From Alcaligenaceae bacterium (GTDB lineage Bacteria > Pseudomonadota > Gammaproteobacteria > Burkholderiales > Burkholderiaceae_B), in the NCBI GenBank assembly GCA_013416445.1, contig JACCER010000007.1, positions 62,001 to 126,000 of the forward strand: DNA of 64,000 nucleotides, in the 5' to 3' direction. The notes beneath the pieces are model-generated. The model made no database searches and was not told the DNA's origin. It saw only the letters and a list, made by a program, of their open reading frames with translations. Positions 39,870 to 50,600 of this stretch are shown in pieces; within the stretch, counting starts at the first letter, position 1; each line of letters starts with the position of its first letter. The position numbers and the translations under genes are program-made.

Positions 39870-41093
39870 ATGGTTGCAACCACTCTCGTCACCATGCTGT
39901 GTGCACACCTGTTGTGCTTTTCAGGCATGTTTTTACTTATTAGCCGACGCCTGCCTGGCAACAAGATGGGGATGGATTTTTTTGCCGTAGGCAACCTCCT
40001 GCTGGCGTCAGCCTATATCCTGCAATTGGTTGAAGGGGGGCCTGCCTGGAGCGTAATGAGCGTAGTCAACCACATCCTCACGCTGGCTGCTCCAATCGCC
40101 TTCTGGCTCGGCGCCATGCGTTTTTTCGGGCGTCAGGTTCGATTGTGGCGTTCGCTGATTTTATTTTCCGTGGCCTATGGCATTGCTCAATTGTTGGTGC
40201 AATGGAGCGCTGGACCCGCCGCACGTTACGCAATGCTGGCGGCCATGGCGACCATGCTTTTCTTTGTAATGACAATAACCGTAATCTATGGTGTGCGCAC
40301 TTTTGCAAAAGACTTGTATGGCGAGATGGTTTTTTTTGCGCTTCTGATTGGCGGGATCTGTGTGCTCAATGCACTAAAGTTCATGAAGATTGTAGATGGT
40401 GGCCTGGACGCGCTGCACATGGATAGCCGCTTTCAAATGATCTTCTACATCTACATGTCAACCCTGGCTACCATGGTGCCGCCCTCTATTGTCTGGCTAG
40501 TACTGCGACGACTGACAGACAACCTGCGCAATATAGCGGCGCGTGATCCCATGACAGACCTTCTCAATCGCAGAGGGCTTTTAGAAGCGCTACAACTGTA
40601 TTTTAATGCTCGGAATGCCGCGCCTGCTTACTTGCTGCTGATGGATATTGACCATTTCAAGCTAATCAACGATACCTATGGCCACCAAGCCGGGGATGAC
40701 GTTATATGCCATGTTGCAGATTTACTTCGCTCCACGATGCGTCAGGGCGACTTGACAGGTCGTATTGGCGGAGAAGAATTCGTGGCCATCTGCTTTGAAA
40801 CTGACGATAGGGGTGTCATGCTCTTGGCAGAGCGTCTGCGTGCTAGCGTTGAAAGCCAAGCGACCAAAGTTGCTGGTTCTGGTCATATGCTGCACAGCAC
40901 GGTCACCATTGGGATTTCACCACACTTCTATGGCGCACATGGCCTAGAAGACGCTCTGCGACAAGCCGATTCCGCTCTCTACAGGGGAAAAGCGGCTGGG
41001 CGCAATCGGATCGCATTAGCCAACATCTCTCACAGTACTTCAGCTGAGAATACTAAACCAGCAATGGTGCATCTATACCCAGAACAGGGCTAA
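39870..41093 (+). CDS. Membrane diguanylate cyclase (GGDEF)
   Basis: 407 residues. Residues 1-215 contain about six hydrophobic segments (e.g. VTMLCAHLLCFSGMFLLI, LIGGICVLNALKF). Residues about 220-385 are a GGDEF domain: DPMTDLLNRRGL, DIDHFKLINDTYGHQAGDD and the active-site RIGGEEFVAI; no EAL domain. It would make cyclic di-GMP in response to a membrane signal. No Shine-Dalgarno seen before the ATG at 39870. Sits alone between remnants and narL. Confidence 0.9.
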   Translation: MVATTLVTMLCAHLLCFSGMFLLISRRLPGNKMGMDFFAVGNLLLASAYILQLVEGGPAWSVMSVVNHILTLAAPIAFWLGAMRFFGRQVRLWRSLILFSVAYGIAQLLVQWSAGPAARYAMLAAMATMLFFVMTITVIYGVRTFAKDLYGEMVFFALLIGGICVLNALKFMKIVDGGLDALHMDSRFQMIFYIYMSTLATMVPPSIVWLVLRRLTDNLRNIAARDPMTDLLNRRGLLEALQLYFNARNAAPAYLLLMDIDHFKLINDTYGHQAGDDVICHVADLLRSTMRQGDLTGRIGGEEFVAICFETDDRGVMLLAERLRASVESQATKVAGSGHMLHSTVTIGISPHFYGAHGLEDALRQADSALYRGKAAGRNRIALANISHSTSAENTKPAMVHLYPEQG

Positions 41094-41204
41094 GCATGGA
41101 ATGCATTTAAAAAGCCATAGTTCACCTACGTGATTTCTATCCGGTAACCAATAAAACTCAACCCCTGATGAAAACAGCCGTGTCGAACCGACCTGCGAGC
41201 CACG

Positions 41205-41864
41205 TCAGTAGTCGTCACCGTGCAGCCCATGCTCGACGGCATAAACAGCCACTTGTACCCGGCTGGAAAGATTCAGCTTCTTGAGAATATTCTGCACATG
41301 AATCTTGACCGTACTTTCTGCTACGCTCAGGTTGCGCGCAATGACCTTGTTGCTTTCACCGCGCGCCAGGCACTGAACGATTTCCCGTTCACGCGCGGTA
41401 AGCCGGGCCCGTTCAGCATCTAATGGCGAATCAGTTGGTGCTTGGGAACGAAACTGGGCTACCAGTTTGGCGGTCATGCTCTCGGCAATGACGGGTTCAC
41501 CGATGGCCACACGCCGTATTGCCGCCGTCAATGAGTCGGCATCGATATTCTTGAGCAGGTAGCCGCAAGCGCCTCCGCGCAGTGCTTGGCCAAGCTCTTC
41601 GGCCTCTTCCGACACGGTCAGTATCAGCACCGCGCAATCTGGCAGGTCTTGCACCAGCAGTTGCAAGGTTTCCAGGCCCGACAGCCCCGGCATATGCAAG
41701 TCAAGCAAAATGACGTCTGGCAGCAATGCCTTGGCGCGCTTGATACCCTCAAGCCCGTCCGCTGCCTCGCCGACAATGTCGAAATCAGGCTGGCGTTGCA
41801 ACAGCAAGCGCACACCTGAGCGGAACAGACTGTGATCGTCAATAAGAAGAATGCGGATAGCCAT
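41205..41864 (-). CDS. narL: Nitrate/nitrite response regulator NarL
   Basis: 219 residues, the usual NarL length (216). Receiver domain 1-120 with phosphoacceptor Asp in DVILLDLHMPG (about D55) and acidic residues LIDDHSLFRSG. LuxR-type helix-turn-helix at about 150-205 (LTAREREIVQCLARGESNKV ... VAESTVKIHVQNILKKL). It controls nitrate-respiration genes; narX is 38 bp upstream on the same strand. Confidence 0.95.
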   Translation of the reverse strand: MAIRILLIDDHSLFRSGVRLLLQRQPDFDIVGEAADGLEGIKRAKALLPDVILLDLHMPGLSGLETLQLLVQDLPDCAVLILTVSEEAEELGQALRGGACGYLLKNIDADSLTAAIRRVAIGEPVIAESMTAKLVAQFRSQAPTDSPLDAERARLTAREREIVQCLARGESNKVIARNLSVAESTVKIHVQNILKKLNLSSRVQVAVYAVEHGLHGDDY

Positions 41865-41902
41865 GATGCTTTATCGTTTGAAAATAAAAAACAGCGCCTT
41901 CA

Positions 41903-43840
41903 TCAGGCTGCCTGCCGCGCGCTTGCGGGTAACAAAAGAGCAACAGAGGCGCCTTTACCCGGGCTGGCGCGCAATTCCAGCGATGCCTGCATGCGTTTGG
42001 CGCGCTCATGCATGATGCGCCTGCCGAAGTGCTCGTCGCTGCGGCCAGCGACCTCTTCGGGATCGTAACCCACCCCATCATCTGACACGTGCAGGCGGAA
42101 ATCATGTCGGTTCTCGATCTTGATCTCTACCTTGGTGGCCTGCGCATGCTTGCGTACATTCGACAAAGCCTCTTGCAAAATAAACAGCACCTGTAACTGC
42201 TGCTCGGGCGGCAACGGCGCCCCGGCCAGGCCGTCAGCCATCAGTGTCACCTCGATGCCGCTTTGGCGCCGGAACCGTGCAACCGTAGCCTCGACGGCCG
42301 CCAACAAATCGCCCTGCCCCAGACGACTGCGAAAATTACCCAGCAGTTCACGTACATCCTGATAGCTTTCATCAACCCCGGCGCGCAGCAATGGCACAAT
42401 TTCGTTGACCTCGGTCAGGTCGCCGCGCACGGCTGCCTGATCAAGCAATTGCAGTTGCAGATTAAGAAAATTCAGGCCCTGGGCAATGCTGTCATGCAGG
42501 CCCTGGGCCATCAGGCTGCGCTCTTGCACCATGGCCAGTTTCCTGGCCTGTGCGCTCAGGCGACGGTTTTCCAGGGCAACACCCAAGTGCTGCCCCAGCG
42601 TTTCCAGCAAATGCCGCTCTTCGACGCCAAGCGTCTGCCTGTGAATGAAATGCAAAGAATAAGAACCCAGCACCTCTTTTTGTGCTTGTATGCGAAATAC
42701 CGCCAAACTGCTAAAGCCTTCTTCAGAGCACTGGAAATTATCCGGAACCGGGATACTGTGTATATCCTTGACGAACAACACGCCGCTGCGCGTGGCTGTG
42801 CCGCAAAAACAGCCATCGGCCTTCATGCAATGCTCGGCACGGCTATGCGCATCTGACAGGCCGCGTGACACCACCATGCTAAGGTTTTCGCCGGTGGGAT
42901 CAAGCGTGCGTATGGTCCCGCCGCCTGCGCCAAACTGTTGCATGACACGATCAAGAAAACCCTGGCACATGTCTTCGATTTCGTTGGGCTGATTCAGGAA
43001 CGCTGTCATATCGTAGAGTGCTCCGAGCTCTCCATTCTGGGCAGCCAGCTGCGCTGTTTTTTCTATAACCCGCGCTTCAAGGTCGCCATACAGGCCCTCA
43101 AGCTCGTCGGCCATCCGGTTGAAACCCACTGCCAGCACACCGAATTCATCCTGGGTGTCGACAGGCAGTCTCATGCCAAATTCACGGGCCGCCATGCGGC
43201 GCAGACCATCGCCCAGGCGCAGCACGGGAAAGATGATCCACAGATACAGCAGGTAGATCATGGTTGGCGTGCCTATACAGGCAATCACTATGAGTATGCC
43301 CTGCGACAGGCGTAACAATGAAGTCTTGGCCGAGTTGTCTATTTCTATCATGCGCACCAGTGTGTCGGCCTGCTGCACAAATTCAGGCAATACCCGCAAA
43401 TAGGCATTGCTGCTGACGCCCTCAATGGCTTCGATGGCGGCTGGCTTCATGCTATCGCGCCAGAAGCGCAGCACGCTGTCCATTTGTTCCAGCACCGCGC
43501 TATCACTGGGAAGAAACAAAGGCCGTGCCGGATTGCCGCGCTTCAGTTGCGCCAGGATGCCGTCTTGTATTTCGATTTGTTCACGCGCGCGCTGGACGTG
43601 CTCTTCATTGGGCGGCTCGTGCATGCTGGCCAGTTCCACAGCAACCTGATTGGCGCGCATGCGCAGGCTGCCTGCGTCGTTGATCGCCCCGCCTGCCCCT
43701 TCCAGTTGCCAGGAAAGCCATAGCGTCCAGGCTATCATGGACAACACGACTATCAGCGCCGCTACCGAGCTGGCGATAATGCGGGAGGAAAGCCGGTCAC
43801 GTACTGCCGGCTGGTCGGATTGCGGTGTCGTCGTGTTCAT
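41903..43840 (-). CDS. narX: Nitrate/nitrite sensor kinase NarX
   Basis: 645 residues from ATG 43840 (a GTG at 43846 is also possible). TM1 at about 30-50, then the periplasmic nitrate-binding P-box (INDAGSLRMRANQVAVELA), TM2, a HAMP domain (RMAAREFGMRLPVD ... FGVLAVGFNRMADELEGLYG), a GAF-like part with CFCGTATRSGVLFVKD, the HisKA_3 region with His at about 450 (AQGLHDSIAQGL), and the ATPase end (DDGVGYDPEEV). It phosphorylates NarL. Immediately downstream of the isomerase gene. Confidence 0.94.
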   Translation of the reverse strand: MNTTTPQSDQPAVRDRLSSRIIASSVAALIVVLSMIAWTLWLSWQLEGAGGAINDAGSLRMRANQVAVELASMHEPPNEEHVQRAREQIEIQDGILAQLKRGNPARPLFLPSDSAVLEQMDSVLRFWRDSMKPAAIEAIEGVSSNAYLRVLPEFVQQADTLVRMIEIDNSAKTSLLRLSQGILIVIACIGTPTMIYLLYLWIIFPVLRLGDGLRRMAAREFGMRLPVDTQDEFGVLAVGFNRMADELEGLYGDLEARVIEKTAQLAAQNGELGALYDMTAFLNQPNEIEDMCQGFLDRVMQQFGAGGGTIRTLDPTGENLSMVVSRGLSDAHSRAEHCMKADGCFCGTATRSGVLFVKDIHSIPVPDNFQCSEEGFSSLAVFRIQAQKEVLGSYSLHFIHRQTLGVEERHLLETLGQHLGVALENRRLSAQARKLAMVQERSLMAQGLHDSIAQGLNFLNLQLQLLDQAAVRGDLTEVNEIVPLLRAGVDESYQDVRELLGNFRSRLGQGDLLAAVEATVARFRRQSGIEVTLMADGLAGAPLPPEQQLQVLFILQEALSNVRKHAQATKVEIKIENRHDFRLHVSDDGVGYDPEEVAGRSDEHFGRRIMHERAKRMQASLELRASPGKGASVALLLPASARQAA

Positions 43841-43921
43841 GTCCACGGTATTAAAACACTAGCCTCATGCTTAGACCAGCAGTAAGCCACAATAGCCCGT
43901 GGAAAGTAGTGCCTATCTTTG

Positions 43922-44668
43922 TCATTGCACCAACAGGCTATCTGCACCTTCAAGCTCTATGCCTTCGATACGGGCACGCCCTACCAGCAGCTTGAGATAC
44001 TGTTTCCAGGCGGTGTCTCGGCTAGCGACCACCAGGGCATCGGCAATGCCTGCAGCCACCTCTTCGTAGGGTAGCTGCCTGCCCTCGACGCGCTGGTTCA
44101 CCCTGACAATATGCAGGCCATAGCGGGTTTCCAGCAAGCGCGGCAATAGCTCCTTGGCCTGCATGGCAAATACGGCACGCTCGAATTCCGGAACGGTGTC
44201 GCCACGCGCCAATTGGCCCAGGCTGCCACCGACCCCACCAGACGGACAATTGGACAAGGCCTTGGCCTGTTCGGCAAAACAGGACGGATCTGCCATAAGC
44301 GTATTCAGGGTGTCTTGGGCCAGGCTGCGCAAGGTATCGAGTTCTACCTGCGGCGTCACCTGGAACAGAATGTGATCGACCTCTAGCAACTGGCCCACCA
44401 CAAATCGCTCAGGATGCCGGTCGTAGTAGCGCCGGCAGGTCTGCTCATCAGGCACCGGCACCCTTACCTCTTGCTCGAGCAGCGCATCCAGGGCGGCTTC
44501 GTCGTCGGGCTCCTCAATGCCCAGCCTGACAGCCTCATCAAGCAAGACACGACGCAACACCAGGGCGGTCATGGCCCGCTGGACCGGGTTGTCGGCATCG
44601 GCATGCTGTGGCAGTTCCGCCTCCATTTCGGCATCAGTCAGTTCAACATCATTCACTATTACGGCCAT
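43922..44668 (-). CDS. Parvulin-type peptidyl-prolyl isomerase in the nar operon
   Basis: 248 residues from the ATG at 44668, preceded by GTGGAGCG; an upstream start at 44731 would invade narI. N-terminal helices resemble the SurA/PpiC type. The rotamase domain is at about 108-205: VDHILFQV, FAEQAKALSNCPS, GGSLGQLARGDTVPEFERAVF and YGLHIVRVNQR. No signal peptide, so cytoplasmic. It lies between narI and narX, where it may help fold or mature NarGHI. Confidence 0.85.
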   Translation of the reverse strand: MAVIVNDVELTDAEMEAELPQHADADNPVQRAMTALVLRRVLLDEAVRLGIEEPDDEAALDALLEQEVRVPVPDEQTCRRYYDRHPERFVVGQLLEVDHILFQVTPQVELDTLRSLAQDTLNTLMADPSCFAEQAKALSNCPSGGVGGSLGQLARGDTVPEFERAVFAMQAKELLPRLLETRYGLHIVRVNQRVEGRQLPYEEVAAGIADALVVASRDTAWKQYLKLLVGRARIEGIELEGADSLLVQ

Positions 44669-44702
44669 ATCACGCTCCACAATAAAACAGAAAAACCAGG
44701 GC

Positions 44703-45386
44703 TTAACGAGGGCGCACCAATTGCCAGGCACGACCCAGATAAGCTACCGATGCAAAACCGCTCCAGACGTGCACCAGCCGTGTAAACGGGAAGATCAGGA
44801 ATAGCGTCATGCCCATGAACAAATGGGCCTTGAACAAAGCCGGGGCATCAGCGACGTAGCTGGCTGCATCGCCACGGAAAGTGACGATATGCTGGGACCA
44901 CTTCATTAACTGCACCATCATGCCGCCATCCATATGGCCTGCCGACACGGCAATGGTTGATAAGCCCAGCAGTAGCGTCAGCAGTATCCAGGCCAGCAAA
45001 AACTTATCGCCGGTACGGGTAACGGCAGCGATGCGCGGGTCGGTCAGGCGACGATGCAACAAGATAAGCAGCCCGACCAGGCAGAGTGCGCCCATGACGC
45101 CCCCTGCCGCCATCGCAACCGCCTGCTTGACGCTGTGTGAAATACCCAGGGCCTCCCAAACGACGGCCGGTGTCAGCAACCCGACTAAGTGCCCGAAAAA
45201 CAAGCCGATGATGCCGACATGGAAAAGGATATTTCCCATACGCAAATTGCCGCGATACAGCAGTTGGGAACTATCGCTTTTCCAGGTGTATTGCTCGCGC
45301 TCGAAGCGCAGCAGGCTGCCCAGCAGAAATATCGACAGGGCAATGTAGGGATAAATTCCAAAGACAAATTGATGCACAGTGTTCAT
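44703..45386 (-). CDS. narI: Respiratory nitrate reductase gamma subunit NarI
   Basis: 227 residues, five membrane segments. The start MNTVHQFVFGIYPYIALSIF and the segment MGNILFHVGIIGLFFGHLVG carry haem-ligand His residues; the end holds FKAHLFMGMTLFLIFPFTRLVHVWSG with more His ligands for two b haems. It anchors NarGH in the membrane and takes electrons from quinol. Confidence 0.96.
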   Translation of the reverse strand: MNTVHQFVFGIYPYIALSIFLLGSLLRFEREQYTWKSDSSQLLYRGNLRMGNILFHVGIIGLFFGHLVGLLTPAVVWEALGISHSVKQAVAMAAGGVMGALCLVGLLILLHRRLTDPRIAAVTRTGDKFLLAWILLTLLLGLSTIAVSAGHMDGGMMVQLMKWSQHIVTFRGDAASYVADAPALFKAHLFMGMTLFLIFPFTRLVHVWSGFASVAYLGRAWQLVRPR

Positions 45387-45404
45387 GTTGATTTTCCTTG
45401 ATGT

Positions 45405-46049
45405 TCAGCCCGCTGTAGCGCGCGGATGAAAACGCAGGGTATGCTCGCCCATGGCCCGCTGGCGCAACAACGGCTCGACCCCATCGGCGCCAACGCCAAA
45501 CGTTTCCATGGCTTCATCCATATCGCGCACGGGCGGTTCAGCCTGTGCCCTGGGCTCTACGCTGGTCAGGCCGCGCAACACCCCAAAAACCACTGCATAC
45601 GGGCTATCGTTACGCGCCAGCCTGTCGCCAATGGCCGCCAATACATGTATGGCCTCGCCCAGCAATGTCTCGGCGGCGCCAGTATCGAGCAGGCTGAGAT
45701 ATTCCAGGAACAAGGGCACGTGATCGGGTAATTCCCGACCCTTGGGCTCGAAGCCCCCACGGCGATACTCCTCTAGCAAATCCACCATTGCCTGCCCGCG
45801 ATCGCGGCTTTCGCCGTGGACATGCTCGAACAGATGCAGCGAATGAGCGGGATTGCGGTCAAAGGTGGCCACGTAGTTTTCCTGGGCGGCGATAAGATCG
45901 CCAGCCCCAAGGAACTCAGTAAGCGGTTCAAGCTGCTGCACAGCCTGGGGCCAGGCTGCCAATGCCTGCTCGATTTCCGGCATGGCATCGAGCATATCTT
46001 GCTCGGGGTAGTCCAGCAGTACGGAAAGTATCCGGTAAAGACGCATCAT
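45405..46049 (-). CDS. narJ: Nitrate reductase assembly chaperone NarJ
   Basis: 214 residues, within the NarJ/TorD range (about 220-240). LYRILSVLLDYPEQDMLDAMPEI, then SLHLFEHVHGESRDRGQAMVDLLE and LPDHVPLFLEYLSLL are classic signatures. It delivers the molybdenum cofactor to NarG and is not part of the final complex. It lies between narH and narI. Confidence 0.96.
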   Translation of the reverse strand: MMRLYRILSVLLDYPEQDMLDAMPEIEQALAAWPQAVQQLEPLTEFLGAGDLIAAQENYVATFDRNPAHSLHLFEHVHGESRDRGQAMVDLLEEYRRGGFEPKGRELPDHVPLFLEYLSLLDTGAAETLLGEAIHVLAAIGDRLARNDSPYAVVFGVLRGLTSVEPRAQAEPPVRDMDEAMETFGVGADGVEPLLRQRAMGEHTLRFHPRATAG

Positions 46050-46060
46050 AAGCTCCTGGT

Positions 46061-47632
46061 TTACCTTGCGACCACAGTCGGCTTTTTGCGCGACTTGGGC
46101 ATTTCAGTGAAAATTTCGCTACCCTGCGGCTTACGCCCGAAAAGGCCGGTTTCAGACACGCCGCCCGAGCACCCATTGCCGAAAGTAAAGCCGCAACTGC
46201 CCTTTTCATTGAAACTGTCTTCCACCATTTCCTTGTGGCTGGAAGGAATCACAAAACGGTCTTCGTAGTTGGCGATAGCCATGATCTGATACATGTCTTC
46301 TACGGTGGCCGCATCAAGCCCAACGGCATCCAGCACCGCCGTGTCGGTTTCCTGGTGCACGGTTTCAGAACGCTTGTAGGCGCGCATGGCCAGCATGCGC
46401 TTAAGGGCATGCACCACCGGTTCTTCTTTGCCGGCAGTCAGCAGATTGGCCAGATAGCGCACGGGTATGCGCAGGCTGTCGACATCGGGAATCACGCCGT
46501 TGGCGCCAAACGTGGTGTGCGGCATGCGGCCGGCTTCAGCTGCCGACTGTATCGGCGATAGTGGCGGTATATACCAGACCATGGGTAACGTGCGGTATTC
46601 GGGATGCAGCGGAAACGCGACCTTCCATTCACATGCCATTTTGTAGACCGGCGACTTGCGCGCGGCTTCCAGCCAGCTTTCCGAAATACCCTGCTTGCGC
46701 GCCTCGGCGATCACTTCAGGACAATGCGGGTCGAGAAACACGCTTAGCTGCTCTTCGTACAGGTCTTGCTCGTTGGGCGTGGAGGCCGCGCGCTCGATTT
46801 GGTCGGCGTCGTACAGCATGACGCCCAGGTAGCGGATACGGCCCACACAGGTTTCAGAACATACCGTAGGTTGCCCGGCCTCGATGCGCGGATAACAAAA
46901 GGTGCATTTCTCGGCTTTGCCGCTTTCCCAGTTGTAATAGATCTTTTTGTAGGGGCAGCCGGAAATGCACATGCGCCAGCCCCGGCATTTGTCTTGGTCG
47001 ACAAGAACGATACCGTCATCTTCACGCTTGTAGATGGAGCCCGAAGGGCAACTGGCCACGCAGGTTGGATTCAGGCAATGCTCGCACAGACGAGGCAGAT
47101 ACATCATGAAGGTATTCTCGAAGGTGGCGTACATTTCCTTTTGCACACCTTCGAACAGGGCATCTTTGCTGCGCGCGCTGAATTCACCGCCCAGATCGTC
47201 CTCCCAGTTGGGGCCCCATTCAATTTTCTCCATTTTCTTGCCGGTCAGCACCGAGATGGGACGCGCAGTGGGTGGCGTCTGGCTAAGCGGCGCATTCTGC
47301 AAGTGTTCGTAATCGTAGGTGAAGGGCTCGTAGTAGTCGTCGATTTGCGGCAAATTGGGATTGGCAAACAAGTTAGCCAGAATGCGCAGCTTGCCGCCCT
47401 GGCGCGGCTGCAGCTTGCCCGCGCTGTTGCGCGACCAGCCACCCTTCCACTTGGCCTGGTTTTCCCATTCTTTCGGATAGCCTACGCCCGGTTTGGTTTC
47501 CACATTATTGAACCAGGCGTATTCAACCCCGTCGCGGCTGGTCCAGACATTCTTGCACGTGACCGAACAAGTATGGCAGCCTATGCACTTGTCTAGGTTC
47601 AGCACCATGCCGATTTGCGCACGGATTCTCAT
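46061..47632 (-). CDS. narH: Nitrate reductase beta subunit NarH
   Basis: 523 residues. The four iron-sulfur Cys groups are visible: CIGCHTCSVTC near the N-terminus, CEHCLNPTCVASCP, CRGWRMCISGCPYKK (Trp in place of a Cys, i.e. the 3Fe-4S type) and CTFC ... CSETC. The ATG overlaps the narG stop (ATGA). It passes electrons from NarI to NarG. Confidence 0.97.
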   Translation of the reverse strand: MRIRAQIGMVLNLDKCIGCHTCSVTCKNVWTSRDGVEYAWFNNVETKPGVGYPKEWENQAKWKGGWSRNSAGKLQPRQGGKLRILANLFANPNLPQIDDYYEPFTYDYEHLQNAPLSQTPPTARPISVLTGKKMEKIEWGPNWEDDLGGEFSARSKDALFEGVQKEMYATFENTFMMYLPRLCEHCLNPTCVASCPSGSIYKREDDGIVLVDQDKCRGWRMCISGCPYKKIYYNWESGKAEKCTFCYPRIEAGQPTVCSETCVGRIRYLGVMLYDADQIERAASTPNEQDLYEEQLSVFLDPHCPEVIAEARKQGISESWLEAARKSPVYKMACEWKVAFPLHPEYRTLPMVWYIPPLSPIQSAAEAGRMPHTTFGANGVIPDVDSLRIPVRYLANLLTAGKEEPVVHALKRMLAMRAYKRSETVHQETDTAVLDAVGLDAATVEDMYQIMAIANYEDRFVIPSSHKEMVEDSFNEKGSCGFTFGNGCSGGVSETGLFGRKPQGSEIFTEMPKSRKKPTVVAR

Positions 47633-50600
47633 TTCTCGGCTCCTTCTGCCATAGCATCTTCCTCGAGCGGGCCTTCCAGCCAGTCGATTTTTGTCATTTT
47701 GCGCAGCACCACGAATTCGTCGCGGTTGCTGCCCACCGTGCCGTAATAATTAAAGCCATAAGACTGCTGGGCATACCCGCCTATCATGTGCGTCGGTTTG
47801 AGCACGGTCCGTGTCACCGAGTTATGGATGCCTCCGCGCTTGCCACTGGTTTGCGCACCGGGAACGTTCACGATCTTTTCCTGGGCGTGGTACATCAGGC
47901 ACATGCCCACCGGCACCCGCTGGCTTACCACCAACCGGGCGGTGACGGCGCCGTTGATATTGAAGATTTCAACCCAATCGTTATCGACCAGCCCTGCCTG
48001 CTTGGCCTCGGTTTCGGAAATCCAGACGTGCGGACCGCCACGACTGAGCGTAAGCATGCGCAGGTTGTCGGAATATGTGCTGTGTATGCCCCATTTCTGG
48101 TGCGGTGTGATCCAGTTGAGTACGAGCTCGTGCTCTCCGTTGGGGTGACGATTCAGCATGGGCTGTACGGTCTTGGTATCTACCGCCGGTTTGTAAACAC
48201 AGAAGCCTTCGCCGAAGTCCAGCATCCAGCGGTGATCCTGGTAGAACTGCTGGCGGCCGGTAAGCGTGCGCCATGGAATCAGTTCATGCACGTTGGTGTA
48301 TCCGGCGTTGTAGCTGACCTCTTCGCTTTCCAGGCCAGACCAGGTCGGTGAGGAAATGATCTTGCGCGGCTGGGCCTGGATATCGCGAAAACGGATCTTG
48401 TCGTGCTCGCGCCCGATGGCAAGGTGAGTATGGTCGCGACCAGTCACTTGGCTGAGCGCGTCCCAGGCCTTGACCGATACGTGACCGTTGGTTTCCGGTG
48501 CGAAGGTCAGTATCATTTCGGCGGCATCGATGGCGCTGTCCAGGCGTGGGCGGCCCTGGCTGACGCCGGGTTCCAGCACACGCTTGTTGATACCACCTAT
48601 TTCACTCACCTCTTGTGCGGTATCCCAGTTGATGCCTTTTCCGCCATTGCCCAGCTTGTCGAGCAAGGGGCCGATAGACGTGAACTTGCGATAGATGTCG
48701 TTGTAGTTGCGCTCGACCACCGTCATGGATGGCGCAGTCTTGCCAGGAATCAGGTCGCATTCGCCCTGCTTCCAGTCTTGTGGCTCGAAAGGCTGGCCTA
48801 GTTCACTGGGAGTATCGTGCATCAAGGGCGTAAGCACGATGTCTTTGCGTACACCCAAGTAGGGTCCGCCGATTTCACTGAATTTTTTCGCCAGCAGCTT
48901 GTAAATTTCCCAGTCGCTCTTGCTTTCCCATAAGGGCTGCACGGCCTCGCTGAGAGGGTGGATAAAAGGATGCATGTCGGACGTATTCAAGTCGTCTTTT
49001 TCGTACCAGGTCGCGGTTGGCAGCACGATGTCGCCATACAGGCAGGTGGTGCTCATGCGAAAATCCAGGACGGTCAGCAAGTCGAGCTTGCCCTCAGCGG
49101 CCTCTTGCCTGAAACGCACCTGCGCCGGCTTGATGGCGTCGTTTTCATCGCTGAACACGGCATTTTGCGCACCCAACAGGTACTTCAGCAGGTATTCGTG
49201 CCCCTTGCCACTGGAGCCCAACAGATTCGAGCGCCATACGAACAAATTGCGGGGAAAGTTGGCGGGGTTGTCAGGATCGTCGCAGCTCATGTTCAGCTTG
49301 CCGCTTTTAAGGCCATCGACCGTGTAAGCCACCGGGTCGACGCCCTGCGCTTCGGCCTGCTCTACGATATCCAAGGGATTGGTTTCCAGTTGAGGCGCGG
49401 ACGGCAACCAGCCCATGCGTTCAGATTTGGCGTTCAGGTCGATCAGGCTAAGCTTATCGTAGCCAGCCCGGTTGGTGGTTGGTGACAAGACCTCGTCCAC
49501 CGCCAGTTGTTCATGCCGCCACTGGCTGCTGTGTGCGTAGAAAAACGAGGTGCCGTTCATTTGGCGCGACGGACGCGACCAATCGAGCCCAAACGCCAGA
49601 GGCGCCCAACCCGTTTGTGGGCGCAGTTTTTCCTGGCCTACATAATGCGCCCAACCGCCGCCGCTTTGACCAACACAGCCGCACATGACCAGCATATTGA
49701 TAATGCCGCGATAAGCCATGTCCATGTGATACCAGTGATTCAAGCCGGCCCCGACGATCACCATGGACTTGCCATGGGTATCGTGGGCGTTCTGGGCAAA
49801 CTCACGCGCCACCTGTATGACACGCTCGCGCGGCACGGTGGTGTGTTTTTCTTGCCAAGCCGGCGTATAGGGCAGGTCATCGTCGTAGCTGGAGGCCACG
49901 TTCGGGCCACCCAGGCCTGCGTCCACGCCATAATTGGCCATTTGCAAGTCATATACCGTGGCAACCAAGACACGGCTGCCATCTGCAAGCGACAACTGCC
50001 GGGCAGGAACCCGGCGCAGCAAGACATCGCTGTGCTCACTCCCAAAGTAGGGAAAGGCAACCTCGGCAACTGCGTCATGCTTATTCACCAAGCTGAGCAG
50101 CGGCACAATGGCCTGGCCGCTGGCCGCGTCTTTCAGTTCGAGATTCCAGCGCCCAGCCTGGCCACCCGCTTCGGCACTGTCTTCACCCCAACGCAGGCCT
50201 ATGCTGCCATTAGGCACGACCAGTTCACCGCTCTGTTCATCGATGAGCAGCGTTTTCCAGTCGGGGTTGTTGCCTTGGCCAAGGCTATTGGCCAGGTGCG
50301 AGGCGCGCAAGAAGTGATCTGGCACCAGCTTGCCGTCACGCTCTTTGAGCATGACCAGCATGGGCATGTCGGTATATTGCCGGGCGTAATCGCGGAAGTA
50401 GTCCGACTTTCCTGACAAGTGGAATTCTTTGAGTATGACATGGCCCATGGCCATTGCCAGCGCGGCGTCAGTCCCCTGCTTGGGCGCCAGCCAGATATCG
50501 CCAAACTTGACCATTTCGCCAAAGTCGCTGGATACGGCAACGGTCTTGGTGCCCTTGTAGCGAACTTCGGTATAAAAGTGAGCGTCGGGCGTACGGGTTT

